From positions 1-64,000 of the forward strand of contig NZ_FZOR01000026.1 in assembly GCF_900188445.1 (NCBI RefSeq): a stretch of 64,000 nt of DNA. Direction: 5' to 3'. Of this stretch, positions 44,221-52,183 are shown in pieces. Numbering within the stretch: the first letter of the stretch is position 1; each line of letters starts with the position of its first letter. The stretch is from Actinomadura meyerae. Its GTDB lineage: Bacteria; Actinomycetota; Actinomycetes; Streptosporangiales; Streptosporangiaceae. The translations under genes and the position numbers were made by a program. A model generated the notes under the pieces. It saw nothing but the letters and a program-made list of their open reading frames with translations, made no database searches and had not been told where the DNA came from.

Positions 44221-45164
44221 GCGGCCTCCCAGGTGAGCACCCCGTGCAGGACGCTCGTCAGGACGTTGCCCTTGAACAGCTCGTACACGACGGTGAGGGT
44301 CTCCCCGGCGGTCATCCCCGGCGCGGCGTCCACCATGAACTCGCGGCCCTTCAGCTTCCACACGTCGGTGAAGTGCAGGACGGGGTAGTCGGCCCGGCCG
44401 AACGCCTGCGCGTTGCCCCACGCGTCCGGGCCCTCGAAGAAGGAGCGGAACCCGTCCCGCCTGGCCTCGACGGTGCAGGTCCGGTCGATCGCGCCGGACC
44501 AGGTGATGTGCCGGCGGGTGCGCAGCAGGTCGAGGGGCTCCAGCTCGATCGACACGGTCACCTCGCCGGCCGGCTTCTGGTCGGCGCCCCACAGCTCGCA
44601 CGTCCCGCCGTAGGCGCCGCGCTGCTTGGTCGGAAGGATGAACGGGACCGGGCCGTTGCGCGTCTCGCCCGCCAGATGCCGTTCGATGGCCTCCCTGGTC
44701 TCCGGGTTGGTGTCGTAGTCGGTGCTCCGCTTGTAGACACCGTTGAAGCAGCCGACGACCGTCCAGCCCTGGTAGAGGGTGGACGAGTACACCTGCGTCT
44801 CGCCGTCGGGCAGGACGTGGTTCCAGGTGTTGAGGTCCACCTGCCAGCCCGGGCCGTAGTAGTGCGCGTCGACGAACCCGCCGTACGGCTGCCCCGTCCC
44901 GTGGAAGTCGGGCCCGGTGTAGACGCGGTCGCTGTCGGAGTCGACGACCCCGAACGCGAACGGCGCGCCCAGCCGGAACCGGCCGGCAAGGGGCCCGCCG
45001 CCCTCCAGCCCGCCGTCCATGTAGTAGGTGGTGGTGCCGTCCTCGAAGACCGAGGACCGGCGGATGTCCTCGTAGCCCCGCCAGGTGCCGGTGGCGTCGA
45101 ACAGCGACGGCCTCCCGTGCCACTCGCCCTGGATGCGGTTCTGCCACTCGCTCGGCTCAGCCAC
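44217..45164 (-). CDS. Unrecognised 315-residue beta-rich protein of the RCCR/PAO-like operon
   Basis: It is soluble, with no signal peptide and many aromatic/Gly-rich beta segments (YYMDGGLEGGG, VDAHYYGPGWQVDLNTWNH, YSSTLYQGWTVVGCFNGVY). The pattern suggests a lipocalin-like or double beta-barrel fold. I do not recognise the family. It overlaps both neighbours (8 bases with the second RCCR-like gene, GTGA with the SDR gene), so it is an obligate member of the operon. Possible roles are ligand carriage or a novel enzymatic step. Confidence 0.75.
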   Translation of the reverse strand: MAEPSEWQNRIQGEWHGRPSLFDATGTWRGYEDIRRSSVFEDGTTTYYMDGGLEGGGPLAGRFRLGAPFAFGVVDSDSDRVYTGPDFHGTGQPYGGFVDAHYYGPGWQVDLNTWNHVLPDGETQVYSSTLYQGWTVVGCFNGVYKRSTDYDTNPETREAIERHLAGETRNGPVPFILPTKQRGAYGGTCELWGADQKPAGEVTVSIELEPLDLLRTRRHITWSGAIDRTCTVEARRDGFRSFFEGPDAWGNAQAFGRADYPVLHFTDVWKLKGREFMVDAAPGMTAGETLTVVYELFKGNVLTSVLHGVLTWEAA

Positions 45165-45903
45165 GGGCCGCCCCGTCCTCCGGAAGGTCGTTGGACAGCA
45201 GCTCGCGGCGCAGCTCCTCGGCCTGCTCGTCGCCGACCAGCCGGGCGACGTTCGCCCAGACGGGGTCGACCTCGGGGCTGAAGAGGGCGGCGCGGTTGCG
45301 GGCGTCGCGGGCGGCCAGGCCGGGGGCCGTCAGCCCGTCCAGCGCCTCGTCGGGGAGGCCCTTCACCAGCAGGTCGCGCCAGTGCTCGAAGTACCGGTCG
45401 AGGTAGGCGCCGATCTGCTCGAACTGCTCCTCGCTCGCCCGGTCGACGAGCATCCACGGGGACATCACCGCGTGCTGCCGGGGGCCGATCGCGGCCGCGG
45501 ACGGCCCGAACCGCTCCCGGACCTCCTCGTACACCGGCGTCAGCGGCTGGTACACCGCGTTCAGGTACGCCAGCCGCGAGCCGAGGTCGGCGCGCGGCAC
45601 GAGGTCGATGTGGTAGGCGAGGTGGCCGCCCGCCTTGACCGAGTCGAGCGTGAAGTGCGGGACGGGCGAGTCCGCGGCGGTGAACGCGAAGATCATGTGG
45701 CTGTCCATGCCGATCGCGCCGACGGTCAGCCCGATGCGGACGACCTTGGCGATCCGGTCGCCGCGCAGGACGTGCAGCACGCCGACCGGGTCCGTCGACA
45801 TCGGGCTCCGCAGGTCCTTCTCGCGGACCGTCGTCAGCTCCTCGATGCCCGCCAGCGCGGCCAGCGTCCGGTCGCTCAGCGCCTTGGGCGGCGTCGCGGT
45901 CAC
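45157..45903 (-). CDS. RCCR/ferredoxin-dependent bilin reductase-like protein (second paralogue)
   Basis: This 248-residue protein has the FDBR/RCCR fold pattern VPHFTLDSVKAGGHLAYHIDLVPR (about 81-104) followed by YLNAVYQPLTPVYEEV, and the HAVMSPWMLV segment matching the plant RCCR SPTA strand. Against Arabidopsis RCCR (recalled) Asp87 falls at the position of Glu154, a catalytic acid, and Asp213 lies near Asp291. It is divergent from the first paralogue. GTG 45903 overlaps the Rieske gene stop. It likely reduces a linear tetrapyrrole using ferredoxin electrons, or forms a heterodimer with the other paralogue (inference). Confidence 0.65.
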   Translation of the reverse strand: MTATPPKALSDRTLAALAGIEELTTVREKDLRSPMSTDPVGVLHVLRGDRIAKVVRIGLTVGAIGMDSHMIFAFTAADSPVPHFTLDSVKAGGHLAYHIDLVPRADLGSRLAYLNAVYQPLTPVYEEVRERFGPSAAAIGPRQHAVMSPWMLVDRASEEQFEQIGAYLDRYFEHWRDLLVKGLPDEALDGLTAPGLAARDARNRAALFSPEVDPVWANVARLVGDEQAEELRRELLSNDLPEDGAARG

Positions 45904-47147
45904 TCGCTCTCCCCTTCCGTGGTGTCCGCGCCGGCCTTCTCCGGGACGGCGCCGTTCGCGGCGGTCTTCTCGGTGTTCGCGGTGGTCTTCGTGTCCGCGG
46001 TGGTCTCGGTCTTCGCGGCGGCGGTCTTCGGGACGGGGACCGGGGTGCCGCCGCGGGCGCGGTGCTGCCAGGCGCGGGCCAGCTCCGGGTTCTCCCGCCG
46101 GGCCGGGGACGGGATGACGGTGGCGCTGCCGCGCGGGCCGTTGACGCTCATCTCGTCCTCGTCGCCGAGCCACCAGCCCGCCGCCATCAGCTGCTGCCGC
46201 CGGCGCCGGTAGGCGACCTGGAGCGCGTCGCTGCGCAGGTGCAACTCGTCGGGCAGGTCGTAGGGGAGCAGCTCGGGGCGCTGGCTCTCCACCACCGGCT
46301 TGTCCTGCAGCAGGATGCCGCGGATCCGCCGGCGGGCGTCGCGGTCCGCCCACCGGCCGGTGAAGAAGTTCCGGTACCCGACGATCTTGATGAGGGTGCG
46401 GTTCCGGTCGATGGGGATGTTGTGGTCGTACAGCACCATGTCCCCGAACGGCAGCCGGACGTGCAGCTTCACGATGTTCGGCAGGTACCAGCCGTTGGTG
46501 GTCAGGACGTCCTCGGGCTTCTCCTTGTAGAGCCGCTTCCACAGGCCCCGCGCGGGCGGCGGGCTGAGGGTGATGTCGGCGACCGCCGACCAGTCGTCCT
46601 GGACGATCTCGTAGTCGGGGATCTCCGGCTTGTCCGGGTTGCCGAACCGGGTGCCGTGGACGAAGGGGGTGTGCGCGGCGTCCACGACGTTCTCGAACGT
46701 CCGCTCGTAGTTGGCCTCGATGACCATCTCGACGTACACGGTGGCGAAGGACGGGTCGTCGTGCTCGGGGAAGTGCGGGATCGGCGGCCGTTCGTCCTCC
46801 GGCAGGTCGCCGAGGAACGCCCAGACCATCCCGTACTCCTCCCGGACGGGATAGGAGTCGACGCGGGCCTTCTTCGGGATGCCGCGCCCCGGCGGGTTCG
46901 CCGGGATCCTGCTGCACGCGCCGTCCGGCTCGTACTGCCAGCCGTGGTAGGGGCAGGCGATCGCGTCGCCGACCAGCTTGCCCTCCGACAGGGCGGCGCC
47001 CCGGTGCACGCACAGGTCGGACAGGCAGACCACCTGGCCGTCTCGCTTGCGGTAGAGGACGAAGTCCTGGCCGAGGACGGTGACCCGCCTGGGGGCGCGG
47101 GTCACCGCGTGGGCGAACTCGACCGCGTACCAGAAGTTCTTGAGCAT
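45900..47147 (-). CDS. Rieske non-heme iron oxygenase (PAO/VanA-like)
   Basis: This 415-residue oxygenase has an N-terminal Rieske centre (Cys46-x-His48 and Cys65-x2-His68) and a mononuclear-iron facial triad region ENVVDAAHTPFVHG. The family includes pheophorbide a oxygenase, which opens the chlorin ring, and aromatic demethylases such as VanA. Adjacent RCCR homologues favour a PAO-like role. No dedicated reductase is in the operon; the PDR-type reductase at 31.3 kb is a candidate. The last 50 residues form an unusual Lys/Thr/Ala/Glu-rich repetitive tail. ATG 47147 follows AGGAG. Confidence 0.8.
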   Translation of the reverse strand: MLKNFWYAVEFAHAVTRAPRRVTVLGQDFVLYRKRDGQVVCLSDLCVHRGAALSEGKLVGDAIACPYHGWQYEPDGACSRIPANPPGRGIPKKARVDSYPVREEYGMVWAFLGDLPEDERPPIPHFPEHDDPSFATVYVEMVIEANYERTFENVVDAAHTPFVHGTRFGNPDKPEIPDYEIVQDDWSAVADITLSPPPARGLWKRLYKEKPEDVLTTNGWYLPNIVKLHVRLPFGDMVLYDHNIPIDRNRTLIKIVGYRNFFTGRWADRDARRRIRGILLQDKPVVESQRPELLPYDLPDELHLRSDALQVAYRRRRQQLMAAGWWLGDEDEMSVNGPRGSATVIPSPARRENPELARAWQHRARGGTPVPVPKTAAAKTETTADTKTTANTEKTAANGAVPEKAGADTTEGESE

Positions 47148-47155
47148 GGTGGCTC

Positions 47156-48142
47156 CTATCGGCGCCGGAGGTCGATGAGCGCCGGGTCGGCGGACGGTTC
47201 CGCGCCCTCCCCGCGCACGTGTGCGCGCAGGAACGCGGTGACCAGGCCGGTGAAGGCGCGGCGGGACGCGGCCGGGTCGGTCGTGGCCGGCCGGTCGAGG
47301 AAGGCGCGGGCGGCGGTCGGGTCGACCGGGTCCGCGACGGTGAAGTGGTTGGCGCCGCGCACGACGGCGAGCAGGTCGCGCGGGTCGCGCAGCGCCTCGT
47401 GGAAGGTGCGGGCCACCGGATCGCGGGAGGGCGGGCGCTCGTCCTCGCCGTAGCGGTCGGAGCTGCCCGTGATGACGCCGTCCTCGGTGCCGACGCCCAG
47501 CAGCACCGGGCAGCCGACCTGAGCCGGGAGGACGGTGCCGGGCGGCCAGCCCAGCATGGTCGCGACCATCGTGTGCGTCCCGTAGGCGAAGCAGGCGCGC
47601 ACGTTCGGGACGAACCGGGCCGACTGGAGGACGACCGTGCCGCCCGCCGAGTGCCCGCCGAGAGCGACCCGGTCCAGGTCGAGCACGCCCTTGAGCGGCC
47701 CGATCCCGCCGAGCGCGTCCAGCACGGCGGGGATGGCGGGGCAGGTGGGTCGGGTGCCGTAGGAGTCGGGGCGGGCCGCGTCGAGGTCGACGCCGGGCGT
47801 GAGCCCGTACTGGCCGCCGAACAGCTCCGCCACCCGGTCGAACGTCGCGACGACGAACCCGGCGGCGGCGATCCCGGCCGCCAGCTCCCGGTAGACGGCC
47901 TGCTCGACGTTCACGCCGGAGCAGAACACGACGACCGGGTAGGGCGCGTGCTCCGGGTCGGGCGGGATCATCCCGGACAGCCGCTCGGCGTCGGTGCCCT
48001 CGGCGCGCGCCGGGTAGTAGACCTTCAGGTGCGCGGTGCCGAACGGGGCGGGGCCGCCGGTGTCCGCCGACCACCACAACGACCGGACGGCCAGGGGCGC
48101 GCCGGTGGACGTGCTCGGGGAGGTGCCCGTCGCCGTGCTCAT
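47156..48142 (-). CDS. Chlorophyllase-like/dienelactone-hydrolase-like alpha/beta hydrolase
   Basis: This 328-residue hydrolase has a YPVVVFCSGVNVEQAVYREL segment closely resembling the chlorophyllase HGYNLYNSFYSQL region, nucleophile GGHSAGG (Ser165), likely acid Asp221 and His266. Chlorophyllases remove the phytol ester from chlorophyll. The gene is sandwiched between RCCR (ATGA overlap) and Rieske genes. Polyesterase or acetylhydrolase activity is an alternative because the same fold serves those. Confidence 0.72.
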   Translation of the reverse strand: MSTATGTSPSTSTGAPLAVRSLWWSADTGGPAPFGTAHLKVYYPARAEGTDAERLSGMIPPDPEHAPYPVVVFCSGVNVEQAVYRELAAGIAAAGFVVATFDRVAELFGGQYGLTPGVDLDAARPDSYGTRPTCPAIPAVLDALGGIGPLKGVLDLDRVALGGHSAGGTVVLQSARFVPNVRACFAYGTHTMVATMLGWPPGTVLPAQVGCPVLLGVGTEDGVITGSSDRYGEDERPPSRDPVARTFHEALRDPRDLLAVVRGANHFTVADPVDPTAARAFLDRPATTDPAASRRAFTGLVTAFLRAHVRGEGAEPSADPALIDLRRR

Positions 48143-48942
48143 GGCCGGGGCAGCTCTCGGTCGCCGCCCCACAGGGCGCGGACGAGCCGGTCGGTGGTCT
48201 CCTGCCCGAAGTACCGGACGCCCATCACGTTCGCGGGGTCGCGCTCGGCGATGTTGCGCCGGATCGCGAGGTCGGTGGCGGCGAGCGCGGCCCGCTCCTC
48301 CGCGGGGACGGGCGGGGCCTCGTCCACCCAGCCGAGCCACCGGTCGACGTGCTCGGTCAGCAGCCGCTCCACCAGGTCGATGTTCTTCTCCTCGCGGGGG
48401 AAGGAGTGGCAGTGCGCGGTGGGGGACAGGCTCGCCCGGATGAACCCGGCGCGGCTGGTGAACCACTCCAGTTGCGGGTTCTGCTCCCGCACCGCGAGCC
48501 ACTCCTCGTTGAGCGGCTCGTAGTAGGCGTCGTAGTAGGCGCCGTCGGCGAGGAGGTTCACGCGGGGGACGGAGTCGACGTAGAACCATCCCTCGGGCCA
48601 CACCAGCAGCGCGATGCCGAGGTGCGGCACCCGCACCTGCGGGCCGAGCCACACGGTCAGGTGCAGGTTCGCGAAGCCGGCCGCCGGGTTCCCGAGCCAG
48701 GAGTGGACCATCCAGTCGACCTCGGGCCCGCTGTAGGCGGCCAGGCGCCCGCCTGGGCCGTCCGGCGGGTTCCCGTAGGACTCCAGGGCCTCGGTGGACG
48801 GGTCGCGGGCCAGTTCGAACCGGGCGTCGATCCGCTCCTTCAGCCGGTCCAGGATCGAGCCGAACCGGTGGAACGTCTCGGTCACGTCGACGGTGGGGGA
48901 CTCGTCCACCATCTGCTCGACGTGCTGCAGGGTCTCCTTCAA
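48139..48942 (-). CDS. Red chlorophyll catabolite reductase (RCCR) homologue
   Basis: This 267-residue protein matches plant RCCR (ACD2; recalled sequence) through its length: EVDWMVHSWLG (75-85), a DAYYEPL strand/helix, SLSPTAH (171-177), LLTEHVDRWLGWV, ATDLAIRRNIAERD (222-235) and YFGQETTDRLVRALWG. Asp235 aligns with the RCCR catalytic Asp291, whereas Ala111 replaces Glu154. In plants RCCR reduces the C20/C1 bond of red chlorophyll catabolite with ferredoxin right after PAO. TTG 48942 overlaps the nitrilase stop (TTGA); AUG 31 bases further in would remove the N-terminal helix. Confidence 0.7.
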   Translation of the reverse strand: MKETLQHVEQMVDESPTVDVTETFHRFGSILDRLKERIDARFELARDPSTEALESYGNPPDGPGGRLAAYSGPEVDWMVHSWLGNPAAGFANLHLTVWLGPQVRVPHLGIALLVWPEGWFYVDSVPRVNLLADGAYYDAYYEPLNEEWLAVREQNPQLEWFTSRAGFIRASLSPTAHCHSFPREEKNIDLVERLLTEHVDRWLGWVDEAPPVPAEERAALAATDLAIRRNIAERDPANVMGVRYFGQETTDRLVRALWGGDRELPRP

Positions 48943-50573
48943 CGGGGCGCTCCGCTCGGTGCGTCGGCGGCCAGCGCGGCGACCGCGTGCGCGGGACGCC
49001 CGCCGACCAGGTCGGTGTTCTTGGAGACGAGCCGGTTGACGGCCTGGGCCGGATGGACGGCCGCCACGGTGACCGGCTCGGTGGCGCGGGTGACGAGGGG
49101 GTGGCTGATGCGTCCCTCGAACGGGCCCGCCCAGGCCGTCCAGAGGGTGAAGTCGGCGGGGAGGGCGAGGATCAGGCCGCCGTCCGGGCCGGACGCGACG
49201 ACGTTCAGCCGGTTCTCGGCGGCGCGCTCGGGGAGGCCGAGGGCGGTCTCCCAGTCCTCGGCGGGGGTGAAGGGGACCGCGACGGCGTCGGCGTCGGCGA
49301 TCGCGGCCAGCCGGAAGACCTCCGGGTAGAGGGCGTCGTCGCCCGCGACGAGCGCGAGCCGCCCCCAGGGGAGGGTGAAGACGCCGACCTCGTCGCCGTA
49401 CTCGGTGGCCCAAGCGGAGTGCCGGGCGGCGGCGTGGAGCTGGAGCTGGCGTCCGGCGAGCCCGTCGGCGTTCACCAGGATGGCGGCGTGCGCGGCACCG
49501 TCCCGCACGGTGGTGACGGCGTGCGCGGTGGTGCCGTCCAGCGCTCCGGCCAGCTCCGCGACGACCCGGCCGGGGTCGGCTTCGGCGCCGAACGCCAGCT
49601 CCGGCAGGACGATCAGCTCGGCGCCCGCGAGCGCGGCCCGGCGCACCAGGCCGGGGGAGCGGACGACGGCCGCGTCCGCCTTCGCCGCGCCCGGCGGCGC
49701 CGTGCGGGGGCGGGGCGGCGCGACGATCGGCGCGTACAGCCGGGGCCTGCGGGCGGCGAACAGGTCGGTGCCGTCCGGGCGGGTCTTGCGGTCGGCGAGG
49801 GACGGGTCGATGTCGGCGACGACGACCGCCTCGCCGGTGCGCGGGCCCTTCGCCACGACCGTGCCGTCCGGCGCGACGATCTGGCTCTCGCCCGCGCCGT
49901 CGAGGAGGTCCGGCGGCACGCCGAGCCGCTCGGCGATCGCGGGCAGCAGCGCGGCGGGCAGCAGCGGGCCGACCTTGTTGGCGGCGACCACCCACACCCG
50001 GTTCTCGGCGGCGCGGACGGGGATGTGCAGGTCCGCCTCGTCGGTGGCGAACGAGTTGAGGCTGTTGAGCAGCACCTGCGCGCCCCGCACCGCCAGGTCG
50101 CGCGGGACGTCGCTGGTGACGCCCTCCATGCAGGCGTACATGCCGAGGCGGCCGTACCGGGTGGGTACCACCGGGCCGGCGGCGGTGCCGGGGTCGAGGT
50201 GGTCGCCCTCCGCGCCCATCAGCGTCAGCTTGTCCGACCGGCCGAGCAGGGCGCCGTCGGGGCCGTAGAGCAGGCTGCTGACGGTGACCCGGCCCCCGGC
50301 GCCGGCGAGCGTGACGTTGGCCTTGACGTAGGCGCGGTGGGCGGCGGCTCTGGCGGAGACGGCGGTGAGGAAGGGGCCGTCCGGCGTGCACGCGTGCCGC
50401 CGGGCGGACTCCCGGTCCTCGTACCAGGACAGCCGGTTGCAGAACTCCGGGAGGACGATGACCCGCGCGCCCTCGGCGGCCGCGCGGTCCACCATGCGCA
50501 GGCAGGCGGCGAGGTTGCCGGGGACATCGAGGCCCGCCGCGAACTGGACGGCGGCCACCCGGACCGGACCCAT
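48939..50573 (-). CDS. Carbon-nitrogen hydrolase with two nitrilase domains
   Basis: This 544-residue protein carries two nitrilase folds. The first (about 1-280) has the full triad Glu43 (LPEF), Lys115 (SDKLTL) and Cys148 (YACMEG). The second (about 300-530) keeps LPELAF but lacks the Cys (VAGDDALYPE) and so looks inactive. It probably hydrolyses a nitrile, amide or carbamoyl compound. It is the first gene of the RCCR/Rieske operon and has its own promoter with an IclR-type operator. ATG 50573 was chosen because it precedes VRVAAVQFAAG, the family's start. Confidence 0.82.
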   Translation of the reverse strand: MGPVRVAAVQFAAGLDVPGNLAACLRMVDRAAAEGARVIVLPEFCNRLSWYEDRESARRHACTPDGPFLTAVSARAAAHRAYVKANVTLAGAGGRVTVSSLLYGPDGALLGRSDKLTLMGAEGDHLDPGTAAGPVVPTRYGRLGMYACMEGVTSDVPRDLAVRGAQVLLNSLNSFATDEADLHIPVRAAENRVWVVAANKVGPLLPAALLPAIAERLGVPPDLLDGAGESQIVAPDGTVVAKGPRTGEAVVVADIDPSLADRKTRPDGTDLFAARRPRLYAPIVAPPRPRTAPPGAAKADAAVVRSPGLVRRAALAGAELIVLPELAFGAEADPGRVVAELAGALDGTTAHAVTTVRDGAAHAAILVNADGLAGRQLQLHAAARHSAWATEYGDEVGVFTLPWGRLALVAGDDALYPEVFRLAAIADADAVAVPFTPAEDWETALGLPERAAENRLNVVASGPDGGLILALPADFTLWTAWAGPFEGRISHPLVTRATEPVTVAAVHPAQAVNRLVSKNTDLVGGRPAHAVAALAADAPSGAPR

Positions 50574-50591
50574 CGGGCCTCCCGGTTCCTC

Positions 50592-50621
50592 TAGCGAAAC
50601 GCTGTTTCCAAAACTGTACAA
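50592..50621 (-). promoter_or_regulatory. Nitrilase-RCCR operon promoter with IclR-type operator
   Basis: On the minus strand, TTGTAC (50616-50621) and TCGCTA (50592-50597), spaced 18 bp, form a promoter. The spacer contains GAAACGCTGTTTC (50596-50608), an inverted pair that matches 58583-58595 in layout (GAAAC-N3-GTTTC) and in most flanking bases. It is the only obvious promoter between the ALDH-FMO operon and the RCCR operon. Confidence 0.65.
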
Positions 50622-50731
50622 GGGCGGCACCCGGGCCGCCAGAGCCGTCGCGAAGAAACTTCACGTCGTGCCGCTCGCGGTCAGGACGCCCCGGGGAGGG
50701 TCTCGATCAGCCCGCCGGAGGCGCGGCCGGG

Positions 50732-52183
50732 TCAGGTGGGGTACGCGCCCGCGCCCATTCCGGCGCCGCCCGCGCGGAACGCGGCGGGCGCGTGCACCGC
50801 GCACGTCTGCGCGTACTCGAGCAGGCCCTCGACGCCGTACTCGCGGCCGTGGCCGCTGCGCTTCACACCGCCGAACGGCGCCCGCAGCGCCATCCCCGTG
50901 CGGTTGTGGGTGTTGACGAACGTGAACCCGGCGTCGAACCGGCGGGCGAACGCGAACGCGCGCTCCTCGTCCGCCGACCAGACCGACGCGCCGAGGCCGA
51001 GGTCGCCCGCGTTGGCGCGGACGGCCACCTCGTCCTCGTCGTCGTAGGCCAGCAGCGGCACCACCGGGCCGAACTGCTCTCCGGCGACGACGGGCGCGTC
51101 GTCGGGCACGTCCGTGACCAGCGCGGGCCGGACGAAGTGGCCGCGCTCCATGTCGGCCCGCACCGCGCCCAGTGCGGTGACGGTGCCGCCGCGTCCGGCC
51201 GCGTCGGCGATCAGGGCGCGGACCCGTTCGGCTGCCTCCGCCGAGATGACCGGGCCGACCGTGGTGCCCGCGTCCAGCGGGTCGCCGAGCACGAGGACGC
51301 GCTCGGCTGCCGCGACGTACGCCTCGTGCACCTCGGCGAGCCGCGACCGCGGCGCGTACAGGCGCTTGGCGGCCATGCACACCTGTCCGGCGGTGGCGAA
51401 CGACGCCATGACCAGGCGCTCCATCGCCGCGCTGGTGAGGTCGGCGTCGTCCAGAAGCACGACGGGGTCGTTGCCGCCCAGCTCCAGCAGGACCGGGGTG
51501 ACCGCCTCGGCGGCCGCCGCCCCGATGGCGCGGCCCGCCGCGCTCCCGCCGGTGAACGCGACCCTGTGCACCCCCGGGTGGCCGGCGAGGTGCCGGGCGG
51601 TCGCGGCGCCGCCGTGCACCACGCGGACGAGCCCCGGCCGGAACGCCTCCAGCACCCGCGTGACCGCCAGCGGCGCGAGCGGCGACGGCTTGACGACCAC
51701 CGTGTTCCCCGCCGCCAGCGCGGGCCCGACCTTGAGCAGGGCGAGGATGACCGGCGCGTTCCACGGCGTGATCGCCGCGACCACCCCGTACGGGCGCCGC
51801 CGCAGGACGAGCCGCCCGGCGTCGTCGTCCGTCTCCCGGTCGGCGAGCGCGGCCGGCGCCTTCTCGGCGACCCAGCGCAGGTAGGCGGCGGCGAACCGCA
51901 GCTCCCCGGCGCAGTCGGCGAGGGGCTTGCCGGTCTCGCGGGCCATCAGCACGTCGGTGCCGGCCATGGCGTCGACGGTGTCGGCGGCCTTGCGCAGGAT
52001 TTCGGCCCGCTCCTCGGCGGGCAACTCCCGCCAAGCGCGCTGCGCGGACTCGGCGTCCCGGACGGCCCGGTCCACCTGCGCCGGGCCCGCCGCCGGGACG
52101 CGGCCGACGACCTCCCCGAGCCGGGCCGGGTTCTCCCGGACGATCACACCCGGCCCGCCGGGCGCCGCGGGTTCGCCGGGCAT
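50732..52183 (-). CDS. Aldehyde dehydrogenase (NAD-dependent)
   Basis: This 483-residue ALDH has the cofactor/catalytic segments VAAITPWNAPV, LLELGGNDP (general-base Glu) and FATAGQVCMAAKR (nucleophilic Cys). It oxidises an aldehyde to the acid. ATG 52183 overlaps the monooxygenase stop by one base (TGATG). It is the last gene of the five-cistron unit beginning with the flavin reductase and is probably transcribed only up to this point, since a new promoter follows. Confidence 0.88.
   Translation of the reverse strand: MPGEPAAPGGPGVIVRENPARLGEVVGRVPAAGPAQVDRAVRDAESAQRAWRELPAEERAEILRKAADTVDAMAGTDVLMARETGKPLADCAGELRFAAAYLRWVAEKAPAALADRETDDDAGRLVLRRRPYGVVAAITPWNAPVILALLKVGPALAAGNTVVVKPSPLAPLAVTRVLEAFRPGLVRVVHGGAATARHLAGHPGVHRVAFTGGSAAGRAIGAAAAEAVTPVLLELGGNDPVVLLDDADLTSAAMERLVMASFATAGQVCMAAKRLYAPRSRLAEVHEAYVAAAERVLVLGDPLDAGTTVGPVISAEAAERVRALIADAAGRGGTVTALGAVRADMERGHFVRPALVTDVPDDAPVVAGEQFGPVVPLLAYDDEDEVAVRANAGDLGLGASVWSADEERAFAFARRFDAGFTFVNTHNRTGMALRAPFGGVKRSGHGREYGVEGLLEYAQTCAVHAPAAFRAGGAGMGAGAYPT

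Noticed and set aside
45157..45903. Calling this protein a confirmed phycobilin reductase (PcyA/PebA type)
   Set aside because: Only the fold-level pattern matches and no phycobilisome or heme oxygenase gene is nearby; it is left as RCCR/FDBR-like.
43438..48942. Reading the RCCR/PAO-like cluster as part of a photosynthesis gene cluster
   Set aside because: No bacteriochlorophyll biosynthesis, reaction-centre or carotenoid genes are present; the neighbours are catabolic (nitrilase, ALDHs, monooxygenases).
48987..50594. Long plus-strand frame opposite the nitrilase gene
   Set aside because: Antisense shadow; the minus frame has catalytic nitrilase motifs and the operon overlaps.
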